Part shown: positions 26,455 through 34,800 of the stretch, one piece after another | Position numbering within the stretch: the stretch's first letter is position 1 | Layout: every line of letters begins with the position of its first letter | Assembly: GCF_001482305.1 (NCBI RefSeq) | Contig: NZ_LOHP01000058.1 | Location: 1-64,000 of the forward strand | Direction: 5' to 3' | Length of the DNA stretch: 64,000 nt | From: Leucobacter sp. G161 | GTDB lineage: Bacteria > Actinomycetota > Actinomycetes > Actinomycetales > Microbacteriaceae | Made by a program: the position numbers and the translations under genes | Notes under the pieces: generated by a model | The model's input: only the letters and a program-made list of their open reading frames with translations | What the model was told of the DNA's origin: nothing | The model's database searches: none

Positions 26455-27846
26455 CTACTTGCCGGTGTAGTAGCTATCCGCAACGTCGAGCGCCGCATCA
26501 ATGATGTCGAGCCCCCGCACGAGATCGGCTTCGCTGATCACCAGCGGCGGTGCGATCTGCAGCCGGTTGCCGGCCGCGAACGGCCAGAGCCCAGCCGACT
26601 TGCACGCAGCAACGACTGCGTTAAACGGGGCCGCAGCCTCGCCCGCAGCGTTGAATGGCACGAGCGGCTCGTGGGTCTCGCGATCCACGACGAGCTCAAG
26701 AGCCCAGAAGAGACCCTTGCCGCGGTACTCGCCAACCGACTTGTGCTTCTCAGCGAACTCGCGCAGCCGCGGCTCGATGACACGCGAGCCGAGATCGCGC
26801 ACGCGCTCGATGATGCCCTCTTCTTCAAAGATGTCGAAGGTGGCAACGCCGGCAGCACACGCGAGTGGGTGACCCGAGTAGGTGAGACCGCCGGGGAATG
26901 CGCGGTCAACGAACGCGTTGTGCACGTCTTCCGAGATCACGACGCCGCCGAGCGGCACGTAGCCCGAGTTCACGCCCTTCGCGAAGGTCACCAGGTCGGG
27001 CTTCACGTCGAAGCCCTGGTATGCGAACCACTCACCGGTGCGGCCGAAGCCGACCATCACCTCGTCGCAGATCAGCAGGATCCCGTACTTATCGCAGAGC
27101 TCGCGGACGCCGGGAAGGTACCCGGGCGGCGGCACGAGCACGCCGTTGGTGCCAGTGACGGTCTCGAGCACGATCGCCGCGATGGTGCTCGCACCCTCGA
27201 GCTGAATCTGCTGCTCGAGGTGCGCGAGTGCACGCTCGGTCTCTTCCTCCGGCGTGGTCGCCCAGAAGGCGCTGCGGTAGAGGAAGGGGCCGAAGAAGTG
27301 TACGACCTCGCCGTCGATGACGTCGTTCGCCCAGCGGCGCGGTTCACCGGTCATGGTGATCGCGGTGCCGGTCGAGCCGTGGTACGAGCGGTAGCGCGAG
27401 AGGATCTTGCGCTTGCCCGTCGACTGCCGCGCCATGCGCACGGCGTACTCGATCGCCTCGGCGCCGCCGTTCGTGAAGAACACCGAGCGGGCACCCTCGA
27501 AAGAGTGCTCGACGATGCGCTTCGCAAGCTCGCCGCGCACGTCGTTTGCCATCGCGGGCTGGATCGTCGCGAGACGTCCCGCCTGCTCCTGGATGGCCTT
27601 GACGAGTCCGGGGTGCTGGTGCCCGAGGTTCAGGTTCACGAGCTGCGACGAGAAGTCGAGGAACTCGTTGCCGTCGTAGTCCCAGAAGGTTGCGCCCTCG
27701 CCCTTGGCGATGGGCAGCGGGTTGATCGCGCCCTGTGCCGACCACGAGTGGAAGACGTAGTCGCGGTCGTTTGCGCGCACCTCGCGCTGGGCGTCGGTGT
27801 CGCCGAAGCTCTGCTCGCCGCCATTGAGGTCGATGTAATCAGCCAT
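26455..27846 (-). CDS. Class III PLP aminotransferase (omega-amino acid type)
   Basis: A 463-residue fold-type I aminotransferase. FFTNGGAEAIEYAVRMAR binds PLP phosphate, CDEVMVGFGRTGEWF contains the PLP-pyridine Asp, and TFAKGVNSGYVPLGG carries the Schiff-base Lys. The N-terminus HSWSAQGAINPLPIAKGEG resembles beta-alanine:pyruvate and taurine:pyruvate transaminases. AAAGGAG lies upstream of the ATG. It starts 33 bases after the CoA-acylating semialdehyde dehydrogenase; together they could convert beta-alanine through malonate semialdehyde to acetyl-CoA. The exact amine donor is inferred. Confidence 0.88.
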   Translation of the reverse strand: MADYIDLNGGEQSFGDTDAQREVRANDRDYVFHSWSAQGAINPLPIAKGEGATFWDYDGNEFLDFSSQLVNLNLGHQHPGLVKAIQEQAGRLATIQPAMANDVRGELAKRIVEHSFEGARSVFFTNGGAEAIEYAVRMARQSTGKRKILSRYRSYHGSTGTAITMTGEPRRWANDVIDGEVVHFFGPFLYRSAFWATTPEEETERALAHLEQQIQLEGASTIAAIVLETVTGTNGVLVPPPGYLPGVRELCDKYGILLICDEVMVGFGRTGEWFAYQGFDVKPDLVTFAKGVNSGYVPLGGVVISEDVHNAFVDRAFPGGLTYSGHPLACAAGVATFDIFEEEGIIERVRDLGSRVIEPRLREFAEKHKSVGEYRGKGLFWALELVVDRETHEPLVPFNAAGEAAAPFNAVVAACKSAGLWPFAAGNRLQIAPPLVISEADLVRGLDIIDAALDVADSYYTGK

Positions 27847-27878
27847 GTTCGTAATGCTCCTTTGCTCGTGCAGTGAGG

Positions 27879-29363
27879 TTAGCTGTTGCTCGGGAAGCCG
27901 AGGTCAACCTTCGACGGCTCTGCGTTCGGCCAGCGGGTCGTAACGACCTTCGAACGAGTGTAGAAGTGGATCGACTCGGGGCCGTAAATGTGGGAGTCGC
28001 CGAAGAGCGAATCCTTCCAGCCACCGAAGGAGAACGAGCCGACGGGAACGGGGATCGGCACGTTGATGCCTACCATGCCGGCCTCAACCTCGAACTCGAA
28101 CTGGCGCGCGACGCCACCGTCGCGGGTGAAGATCGCGGTGCCGTTGCCGAACTGGTGGTCGTTGATGAGCTGCAGCCCGTCCTCGTAGCTGTCGACGCGG
28201 ACGACCGCGAGGACCGGCCCGAAGATCTCGTCGCGGTACACCTTGCTGTTCGTCTGCACGTGATCGATGAGCGAGACGCCCGTGAAGAATCCGCCGCCTG
28301 CGAACTCAGCCTCACGGCCATCGACGACGACGGTTGCGCCCTCGGCTGCCGCGCCTGCGACGTACGACTCGACGCGATCCTTCGCGTCCTGCGTGATGAG
28401 CGGGCCCATCTCGGATGCGGGGTCGGTGCCGTCACCGATCTTCAGGTCTGCCATGCGGTCAGCGATCTTCTGCACGAGCGCGTCGCCGACGTCGCCGACT
28501 GCGACGACAACCGAGACCGCCATGCAGCGCTCGCCTGCCGAGCCGTATGCTGCCGAGACTGCGGCGTCTGCCGTCATGTCGAGGTCTGCGTCGGGCATCA
28601 CGAGCATGTGGTTCTTCGCGCCACCGAGCGCCTGTACGCGCTTGCCGTTGCCGGCCGCGCGCTCGTAGATGTACTTCGCAATTGGGGTGGATCCGACGAA
28701 GCTGATCGCCTTGACCTCGGGGGCGTCGAGGAGGGTGTCGACAGCGACCTTGTCGCCGTGGACCACGTTGAGTACGCCGTCGGGCAGGCCTGCCTCGCGG
28801 AAGAGGTCAGCGATGAAGACCGATGCGGAGGGATCGCGCTCCGAAGGCTTGAGCACAACCGTGTTGCCGCAGGCGATTGCCGAGGCGATCATCCACAGCG
28901 GCACCATGACCGGGAAGTTGAAGGGGGTGATGCAGGCGACAACGCCGACCGGCTGCTTCACGGAGTGCACGTCGACGCCGGTCGAGACCTGCTCGTCGCG
29001 CTCTCCCTTGAGGAGGTGCAGCAGTCCTGAGGCGAACTCGACGTTCTCGAGGCCGCGGGCGATCTCGCCTGCCGCGTCCGAGAGCACCTTGCCGTGCTCG
29101 CTCGTGACGATTGCCGCGAGCTCTGGGGTGCGCTGCTTGAGCAGCTGGCGGAGGTTGAAGAAGACATCCGCACGCTTGGTGAGGCTGGTCTTGCGCCACA
29201 TCGGCAGGGCTGCCTGCGCGGCGGCGACTGCGCGCTCGACGGTCTCGACCGAGGCGATGCCGAGCTCGTGCTGCTGTTCGCCGGTTGCCGGGTTAAAGAT
29301 GGGCTGGGTCCGCTCAGCGGCCTCGATCTTCTCGCCGCCGATGACATGGGGGATGTGCGCCAT
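27879..29363 (-). CDS. mmsA: CoA-acylating (methyl)malonate-semialdehyde dehydrogenase
   Basis: A 494-residue aldehyde dehydrogenase of the MmsA type. MAHIPHVIGGEKIEA opens it, CITPFNFPVMVPLWM is the conserved NAD-site segment and GSAGERCMAVSVVVAVGD contains the catalytic Cys near residue 285. This class oxidises malonate- or methylmalonate-semialdehyde to acetyl- or propionyl-CoA and lacks the general-base Glu of ordinary aldehyde dehydrogenases. ATG at 29363, with GAGAGGTAG upstream, is preferred to a longer frame. It leads the operon with the class III aminotransferase and is divergent from a PucR gene. Confidence 0.9.
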   Translation of the reverse strand: MAHIPHVIGGEKIEAAERTQPIFNPATGEQQHELGIASVETVERAVAAAQAALPMWRKTSLTKRADVFFNLRQLLKQRTPELAAIVTSEHGKVLSDAAGEIARGLENVEFASGLLHLLKGERDEQVSTGVDVHSVKQPVGVVACITPFNFPVMVPLWMIASAIACGNTVVLKPSERDPSASVFIADLFREAGLPDGVLNVVHGDKVAVDTLLDAPEVKAISFVGSTPIAKYIYERAAGNGKRVQALGGAKNHMLVMPDADLDMTADAAVSAAYGSAGERCMAVSVVVAVGDVGDALVQKIADRMADLKIGDGTDPASEMGPLITQDAKDRVESYVAGAAAEGATVVVDGREAEFAGGGFFTGVSLIDHVQTNSKVYRDEIFGPVLAVVRVDSYEDGLQLINDHQFGNGTAIFTRDGGVARQFEFEVEAGMVGINVPIPVPVGSFSFGGWKDSLFGDSHIYGPESIHFYTRSKVVTTRWPNAEPSKVDLGFPSNS

Positions 29364-29493
29364 TGTTGCTCTACCTCTCGAGTTGCTGTGTTCAAGCAAT
29401 ATGTTCGGGCGTCAATGCCCGCGTTGTTCCCAGTATTTCAGGGGTCTTTGCCCGCAGCACCCGGCAAACCATCGCAACTTCACGCATTTTCCG

Positions 29494-29499
29494 TACACT
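29494..29499 (+). promoter_or_regulatory. -10 hexamer TACACT, leaderless start
   Basis: Six bases lie between the hexamer and the GTG at 29506; the PucR mRNA would begin at its start codon. Confidence 0.5.
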
Positions 29500-29505
29500 T
29501 TGTAT

Positions 29506-31185
29506 GTGAGCGAAACTCTTGAGCCGTACCCCAGCATCAGCGACGTCCTCGGGATCGCCGAGCTCACGGCCGGCGCCCCCGAGCTTGTGACGGGCGACAC
29601 GGGGCTCGAGCGTCGCGTCCGATGGGCGCACGTCGTGGCTGGCCGCGAAGCACCCGCACTGCTCGACGGTGGCGAACTCGTCCTCACGACCGGTGCGGGC
29701 TGGCCCGCAGGCCCCGGGGAGGCCGCCGAACTCAACACGCTCATGCGCACCCTCGTCGCCACCGACCCCGCCGGAATCGTGTTTGAGTTGGGCACCCACT
29801 TCGACGCGACGCCCCCAGCGCTGACCGAGGCGTGCATCGCACACGGCATCCCGCTCATCGTGCTGCACCGCGTTGTCCGCTTCGTGCAGATCACCCAGCG
29901 CGTGCACCAACGTGTCCTTGCAGCGCAGAATGAGGCGCTCGAAGCACGCGCCGAGGTCCACGCGATGCTCACCGAGCTCGGCCTCAACCGCAGCCCGGTG
30001 GACTACGTTGTGGATCGCATCGCTGCGACGCTCGGCTCCGAGGTCGTACTCGAGGACGCCGGCTACCGGGTCGTCGCCTGGTCAGGGGCCGATGCCTCTG
30101 TGCTCGATCACTGGGCAGCGCCGGAACACCTTGTGCGCGGCGCTGCGCCCGAGCTGCCGGACGGCGCGACCCGCGTCCCGGTCGAGGCGCAGGGTACGAA
30201 ATGGGGCTCACTGACAGCCCTCCCCGGCCCGCCCCACCCGGCCGGACGCGCGACGGTGCTCGAGCTCGGCGCGTTCGCGCTCGCACTCGCGCGGCTTGCT
30301 GACGCCGACGGCGACACCTGGCTCGATCTCGGCTCGAAACGGCTCTTCGACGCGGTACTCTCAGGCCGTTACACCGGAGAGCGCGAGCTCGCCAGCCAGC
30401 TGGCGGCGGGCGGCCTCCCACTCGAGGGGCGAGTGCTGCTCGGCGCGACGCTCACCGGCACCGGGGATTTCGGCGCGCACGAGTCGCTTGAGGCGGCGAT
30501 CCTGCAGACGGCGCTCCGCCGCGCCGTCGCCCCAGAGGCCCGCGTCGTGCTCGCACCGGCCCCCGAGGCGTTCGCGGGCCAACGCACGCTCCTCGCGCTC
30601 GTCTCGTTCCCGCCAGACGATCCGCGCCTCGCACCGGGGCCAACCCCGCAGCAGCATCCCCTCGCCGCCCGCCTCTCCCACGAGCTCAGCATGATGCTGC
30701 CTGAGACGACGCCCCAGTCGTGGCGTGCGCACCTGAGCATCGGGGTGAGCGCGACCCGACCGCGCGCACTGATCTCATCACTCGAACGCGTCGCGGCAGT
30801 CGGGATCGCCCCGGGCAGCGCTTCCCAGGGCCACCGGAATGCGCGGGTGACCGTGCAGGTCGCGGAGGAACGGCCGCTGGCATACCTCATTCGCGGGCTC
30901 GCCGGGGTGCCTGAACTCCAGGAGTTCGCTGAGGCCATGCTCGATCCGCTGTTCGCGCACGATCGCGCGAGCGGCACCGGTCACAGCGGCGACCTCGTGC
31001 TCGTGCTCGCCGCGTATCTTGCCTACCCCACGAACCGCTCACTCGCCGCGCAACAGGCGCGGCTCTCCCGCTCAGTGTTCTATCAGCGCATCGCGCTCAT
31101 CGAGGAGCTCATCGGGGTGGATCTCGCGGACGGTGAGACCATCGCCGCCCTCACGGTCGCACTGCTCGCGCGCGGGGAGATGTAA
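29506..31185 (+). CDS. PucR-family activator of the adjacent catabolic operon
   Basis: A 559-residue regulator starting at GTG 29506 (SETLEPYPSISDVLGI). Residues 10-130 are the PucR N-terminal sensor domain (VVAGREAPALLDGGELVLTT). The C-terminus carries HTH_30: LVLVLAAYLAYPTNRSLAAQ, then LSRSVFYQRIALIEELIGVD. It is divergent from mmsA and the aminotransferase and probably activates them when the amine substrate or its semialdehyde is present. It is the second PucR-type regulator in the window. Confidence 0.88.
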   Translation: MSETLEPYPSISDVLGIAELTAGAPELVTGDTGLERRVRWAHVVAGREAPALLDGGELVLTTGAGWPAGPGEAAELNTLMRTLVATDPAGIVFELGTHFDATPPALTEACIAHGIPLIVLHRVVRFVQITQRVHQRVLAAQNEALEARAEVHAMLTELGLNRSPVDYVVDRIAATLGSEVVLEDAGYRVVAWSGADASVLDHWAAPEHLVRGAAPELPDGATRVPVEAQGTKWGSLTALPGPPHPAGRATVLELGAFALALARLADADGDTWLDLGSKRLFDAVLSGRYTGERELASQLAAGGLPLEGRVLLGATLTGTGDFGAHESLEAAILQTALRRAVAPEARVVLAPAPEAFAGQRTLLALVSFPPDDPRLAPGPTPQQHPLAARLSHELSMMLPETTPQSWRAHLSIGVSATRPRALISSLERVAAVGIAPGSASQGHRNARVTVQVAEERPLAYLIRGLAGVPELQEFAEAMLDPLFAHDRASGTGHSGDLVLVLAAYLAYPTNRSLAAQQARLSRSVFYQRIALIEELIGVDLADGETIAALTVALLARGEM

Positions 31186-31252
31186 CGCCGAACCCCTCAC
31201 CCTACTCCGGGAGCCTCTCAACGCACACACCCGTGATCGGCAGGATGGGGCC

Positions 31253-32440
31253 ATGGAAGACGCAGACATGCAGCTCGACACCCTCGCGGTGCACGCGGGC
31301 AGAGCAGACCTCGCACGCCTCGGGGTGCACGCGCTCCCCATCGACCTGTCGACGACCAACCCGTTGCCGGATCTGCTCAGCGGTGGTGACTCTTACGAGG
31401 CCCTCGCCTCGGGCGGCACGATCCCTGAGGGCGGCAGCGCCGTCTACGGCCGGCTCTGGAACCCGACCGTAGCGCGATTCGAGTCGGGGCTCGCTGCGCT
31501 TGAGCACGCAGAGACCGCCGTGGCGTTTGCGAGCGGCATGGCGGCGCTTTCGGCAGCGCTGCTCGCGTTCGCAGGCAGCGATGGGAGCCGGCATGTCGTC
31601 GCGGTCAGGCCGCTCTACGGCGGCTCCGACCATCTGCTCGCCACGGGCCTGCTCGGCACGGAGGTGACCTTTTGCGATCCGGACGGGGTGCGCGACGCCT
31701 GCCGCGACGACACCGGGCTCGTGCTGCTCGAAACGCCGGCGAATCCCACGCTCGAACTCGTGAATATCGCGGATGTCGTCGAGCAGGCTGGCGACGTACC
31801 GGTGCTCGTCGACAACACCTTCGCGACCCCCGTGCTGCAGAACCCGCTCGATCACGGCGCCGCACTTGTCATGCACAGCGCAACGAAGTACTTGGGAGGT
31901 CACGGCGACGTCTTGGGCGGGGTCATCGCCTGCTCTGAGGCCCATGCAAACCGACTCCGCCCGATCCGAGCGATCACGGGCGCGGTACTGCACCCGCTCG
32001 CCGCGTACCTGCTACACCGCGGCCTCACGACGCTCCCGCTCAGGGTGCGCGCGCAGCAGGCATCAGCGCGCGCGGTCGCTGAGTGGCTCACGACACAAAC
32101 TGACGTGTCCGAGGTGTTCTACCCCGGCCTGCGGGAAGACCCGTCAGGGGCGCTCGGCACCCAGTTCACCGGAACCGGCGCCATGCTCGCGGTGCGTCTG
32201 GGCGGCGGCGCCGCGGCGGTCGAGGCACTCACGAAGCGAGTGCGGATCTTCACCCACGCCGTCTCGCTCGGCGGCGTGGACTCGCTCATCGAGAGCCCTG
32301 CCGCTCTCACCCACCGCCCGGTCAGCGCGGATGCGAAGCCAGACGCCGGCATCGTGCGAATGTCGATCGGGCTCGAGGATCCACGCGACCTCATCGCCGA
32401 TCTCGCGCAAGCGCTCGGCGCGGACGCCACCGCGCGCTAA
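31253..32440 (+). CDS. Trans-sulfuration PLP enzyme (cystathionine gamma-synthase/lyase family)
   Basis: A 395-residue Cys/Met-metabolism PLP enzyme. AVYGRLWNPTVARFE and FASGMAALSAALLAF are family signatures, and the Schiff-base Lys sits in MHSATKYLGGHGDVLGG near residue 210. Members act as cystathionine gamma-synthase, beta/gamma-lyase or O-acetylhomoserine sulfhydrylase, and sequence alone does not decide which. ATG at 31253 follows a CAGGAT hexamer by six bases; MQLDTL at 31268 is a second candidate. The stop lies inside the left copy of the 22-bp direct repeat. Confidence 0.87.
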   Translation: MEDADMQLDTLAVHAGRADLARLGVHALPIDLSTTNPLPDLLSGGDSYEALASGGTIPEGGSAVYGRLWNPTVARFESGLAALEHAETAVAFASGMAALSAALLAFAGSDGSRHVVAVRPLYGGSDHLLATGLLGTEVTFCDPDGVRDACRDDTGLVLLETPANPTLELVNIADVVEQAGDVPVLVDNTFATPVLQNPLDHGAALVMHSATKYLGGHGDVLGGVIACSEAHANRLRPIRAITGAVLHPLAAYLLHRGLTTLPLRVRAQQASARAVAEWLTTQTDVSEVFYPGLREDPSGALGTQFTGTGAMLAVRLGGGAAAVEALTKRVRIFTHAVSLGGVDSLIESPAALTHRPVSADAKPDAGIVRMSIGLEDPRDLIADLAQALGADATAR

Positions 32441-32451
32441 GCGGTTACCGG
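32430..32451. repeat. 22-bp direct repeat, left copy
   Basis: Identical to 33199-33220; extending left to 32426 adds four positions with one mismatch. It contains CTAA, holding the stop of the PLP enzyme on the plus strand and the complement of a Maf-type TAG stop. Confidence 0.85.
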
Positions 32452-32481
32452 AGAGCCCGATCTTTTCCTACCCCCGCTCCC

Positions 32482-32526
32482 ATTGAGGAGACCCCCGCAA
32501 AAACCATTTGCGGGGGTCTCCTCAAT
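32482..32526. terminator. Perfect 20-bp bidirectional terminator hairpin
   Basis: ATTGAGGAGACCCCCGCAAA at 32482-32501 pairs perfectly with 32507-32526 around AACCA. It lies between the convergent PLP-enzyme and lipoprotein genes. Confidence 0.85.
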
Positions 32527-32540
32527 CGGAACAGGACTTT

Positions 32541-33113
32541 CTACTGGACAGCTACAAACACCTTGTCACCCAACATATGGGCGGTTACTGCGAGGACACC
32601 TTCGCCCGCGGTTGCAGTAGGAACCTCGAAGGCATAGTTGCCTGTCGTCGATGCCCCTGCGTAGAGAACCCCAAGGGAATCGAACTGCTCGGGCGGGATG
32701 ATCATCTTGTCGTAACTGTTGATCGTATTTCCCTCAGAGGTGACGTATGCAATTCCCGGCACTGGCATCTCTCCGTCTGCGTTGTCGCCGTTGTACGTTA
32801 CCGTGACATTCGCCATGAGGTACTGGGATCCCTCAGCCGGTGCATCATTGAACATGTTCTCACTGGTGAGTGCTTCGGTTGCGTCGAGGGTAACGCTGTT
32901 AACAACAAGCGTCCAGTCTCCGTCAGTGATGACCGACCCAATCGGGTACGGTGCGTCGCGCGTGCCTTCTTCGGCAGGTTTCGTATCTTCAGCTGGCTTG
33001 GATCCATCTGTCGTTTCTGCGACGTCACCTGACGGCGTATCGACAGTGGGTGCGGAGCTACAGCCCGTCATAACAAAGAGGCCGACCAACGCGGCAACAA
33101 GCAGTTTCTTCAT
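32541..33113 (-). CDS. Secreted lipoprotein, DUF4352-like, low G+C
   Basis: A 190-residue lipoprotein: signal MKKLLVAALVGLFVMTGC with lipobox Cys18, then a Thr/Glu/Lys-rich spacer (about 20-52) and a beta-rich domain (WTLVVNSVTLDATEAL, YLMANVTVTYNG) resembling telokin-like/DUF4352 domains. Base composition is visibly lower in G+C than its neighbours (28 G+C in 32701-32760). It and its terminator are bracketed by 22-bp direct repeats, so the segment looks inserted. No Shine-Dalgarno is clear. The function is unknown. Confidence 0.85.
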   Translation of the reverse strand: MKKLLVAALVGLFVMTGCSSAPTVDTPSGDVAETTDGSKPAEDTKPAEEGTRDAPYPIGSVITDGDWTLVVNSVTLDATEALTSENMFNDAPAEGSQYLMANVTVTYNGDNADGEMPVPGIAYVTSEGNTINSYDKMIIPPEQFDSLGVLYAGASTTGNYAFEVPTATAGEGVLAVTAHMLGDKVFVAVQ

Positions 33114-33198
33114 AGTTGAATGATCTCAGTTAGGTGTGACATTTCCGTTAACTATGAAGAATTCGTGATTGATATGTTGTGCAGGGGGTTATAGGCCC

Positions 33199-33220
33199 CC
33201 GCGCGCTAAGCGGTTACCGG
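33199..33220. repeat. 22-bp direct repeat, right copy
   Basis: An exact copy of 32430-32451, 769 bases away. It includes the Maf stop codon at 33206-33208. Confidence 0.85.
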
Positions 33221-33874
33221 CGAACCGCCGCTCCACAGCGCGGTGTAGTCGTGCCCGAGTTCGCGCACGAGGCGTCGCAGCTCAGGCAACGACAGGCCGA
33301 TGACGCAGCTCGGCGCGCCCTCGATGCGCTCGATGAAGGCGCCGGCAAGGCCGTCGATCGCGAATCCACCTGCGAGCTTCAACGGCTCGCCGGTCTCGAC
33401 GTACGCTGCAAGCTCCGCGTCTGTGACGTCAGCCGCGAGCGTCACCGTCGCCGTGTCGACTCCGCCGACGGCTGGCGCGACAGCGGCGAGGCCAGTGCAG
33501 TCGATAAGCCAGTGCCCCGAGTGCAGCACACCGGTCTTGCCCCGGTGCTGCTTCGACCGCTCGAGGGCAACATCTGGGACGTGCGGCTTGCCGAGCACCT
33601 CGCCGTCGAGCAGAAACATCGAGTCGCCGCCGAGCACAAGCCCGCCTCCGAGCTCAGCGATGTCGGCAGCGTGGCGGCGCACGACGTCCTCAGCCTTCAA
33701 CCGGCCCAGATACTCGGTGAGCTCCGGCGCCGTGAGCGCCCGTCCGATCTCGGTCTCGCGCGCACGCACTTCCGCATCCTCGTCGACCTCCGGGGCAAAG
33801 CACACTGGCTCGATGCCAGCTCCCCTGAGCACTGAGAGTCGAGCGGGCGAGGTCGAGGCAAGGATCAAACGCAT
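33206..33874 (-). CDS. maf: Maf-family nucleoside triphosphate pyrophosphatase
   Basis: A 222-residue Maf protein: LILASTSPARLSVLRGAGIE at the N-terminus (SxxR signature), and GGDSMFLLDGEVLGKP supplies the conserved metal-binding Asp. Maf enzymes hydrolyse non-canonical or m5U/UTP nucleotides to monophosphates. ATG at 33874 places the ASxSPxR motif at the usual distance from the N-terminus; a TAGGCT hexamer lies seven bases upstream, again suggesting a leaderless mRNA. Confidence 0.9.
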   Translation of the reverse strand: MRLILASTSPARLSVLRGAGIEPVCFAPEVDEDAEVRARETEIGRALTAPELTEYLGRLKAEDVVRRHAADIAELGGGLVLGGDSMFLLDGEVLGKPHVPDVALERSKQHRGKTGVLHSGHWLIDCTGLAAVAPAVGGVDTATVTLAADVTDAELAAYVETGEPLKLAGGFAIDGLAGAFIERIEGAPSCVIGLSLPELRRLVRELGHDYTALWSGGSPVTA

Positions 33875-33929
33875 AGTCGCAAGCCTATGCAATTTGCGCC
33901 GCGGACTCGTGCTGCGGGCGCAGGTTCGT

Positions 33930-33935
33930 TACCGT
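33930..33935 (+). promoter_or_regulatory. -10 hexamer TACCGT, leaderless start
   Basis: Located six bases before the ATG at 33942. Confidence 0.45.
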
Positions 33936-33941
33936 TAGAGC

Positions 33942-34748
33942 ATGAAGCTCTCACGTACAGCCTCCGTTACCGCCTCCCTTCTCCTCGCAGGCGGGCTCGT
34001 GCTCACCGGCTGCAGTTCCCCGGGCGCGACAAGTGAGGGCAACGCTGGCGGCTCATCGTCGAACGTCGCTGAGGCGCAGGGAGCCCTCACGAAGGAGAAC
34101 TTCGCTGACCGCATGTCCAAGGCACAGCTCGAAGCTGGCTCCGTGCACATCACGATGGACATGGGTGACTCGGTGGAAGGCACGATCGAGGCCGACATGG
34201 TCGTGAATGAGGATCCGCAAAAGGTGCAGATGCAGATGCAGATGAACGCGGGCGGCATGGACGCAGATATTCGCCTCGTCGACGGCAAGATGTTCATGAA
34301 CATGGGCGAGCTCTCGCAGGGCAAGTTCTTCGATCTGTCCACCATGCCCGGCGGCGCAGGTGATATTAGCGCGATGCTCGACCAGATGAACCCGGGCGCT
34401 CAGGTCGCCGGGTTCGGCGATGCGCTCACCGATTTCAAGGCGGATCCCAAGGGACCGGAGATCGACGGCGTTGCAACCACGCAGCTCACGCTGACACTCG
34501 ATACGAAGAAGATGTTCGAAGCCCAGCCGCAGGAGGGTGTCAACATCGACGACATCGTCGCCGCGCTCGGCGAGACCACCGTCTACGACATGTTCGTCGG
34601 CCCGGATGACCTGCCACGTCGCATCGTTATGCCGAACGTCGGCGGGGTGGGCACCCTCTCGCAGGAGTTCACTGCGTGGGGCGAACCCGTCACGGTACAG
34701 GCTCCCGCCGCTGACGAGATCGCTGACGCTTCGGCCCTCCAGGGTTAG
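33942..34748 (+). CDS. LppX/LprG-like lipoprotein
   Basis: A 268-residue lipoprotein. The signal peptide MKLSRTASVTASLLLAGGLV ends in lipobox LTGC (Cys24), followed by a Ser/Gly-rich spacer. The mature domain (VHITMDMGDSVEGTIEADMV, then MQMQMNAGGMDADIRLVDGK) has the repeating beta-strand pattern of the LolA-like LppX/LprA/F/G fold, which binds lipid in actinobacteria. A short 8-bp hairpin lies downstream (34764-34786). The cargo is unknown. Confidence 0.83.
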   Translation: MKLSRTASVTASLLLAGGLVLTGCSSPGATSEGNAGGSSSNVAEAQGALTKENFADRMSKAQLEAGSVHITMDMGDSVEGTIEADMVVNEDPQKVQMQMQMNAGGMDADIRLVDGKMFMNMGELSQGKFFDLSTMPGGAGDISAMLDQMNPGAQVAGFGDALTDFKADPKGPEIDGVATTQLTLTLDTKKMFEAQPQEGVNIDDIVAALGETTVYDMFVGPDDLPRRIVMPNVGGVGTLSQEFTAWGEPVTVQAPAADEIADASALQG

Positions 34749-34763
34749 CCACAGTTTTTCTCT

Positions 34764-34786
34764 CACGGCTGCACAGCCCAGCCGTG
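34764..34786 (+). terminator. Weak hairpin after lipoprotein gene
   Basis: CACGGCTG/CAGCCGTG with a seven-base loop and no T run; possibly only partial termination before the methyltransferase gene. Confidence 0.35.
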
Positions 34787-34800
34787 GGAGAATAGTGGGT

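Noticed and set aside
25765-27876. 703-codon plus-strand frame opposite the aminotransferase
   Set aside because: Composition and lack of motifs mark it as an antisense shadow.
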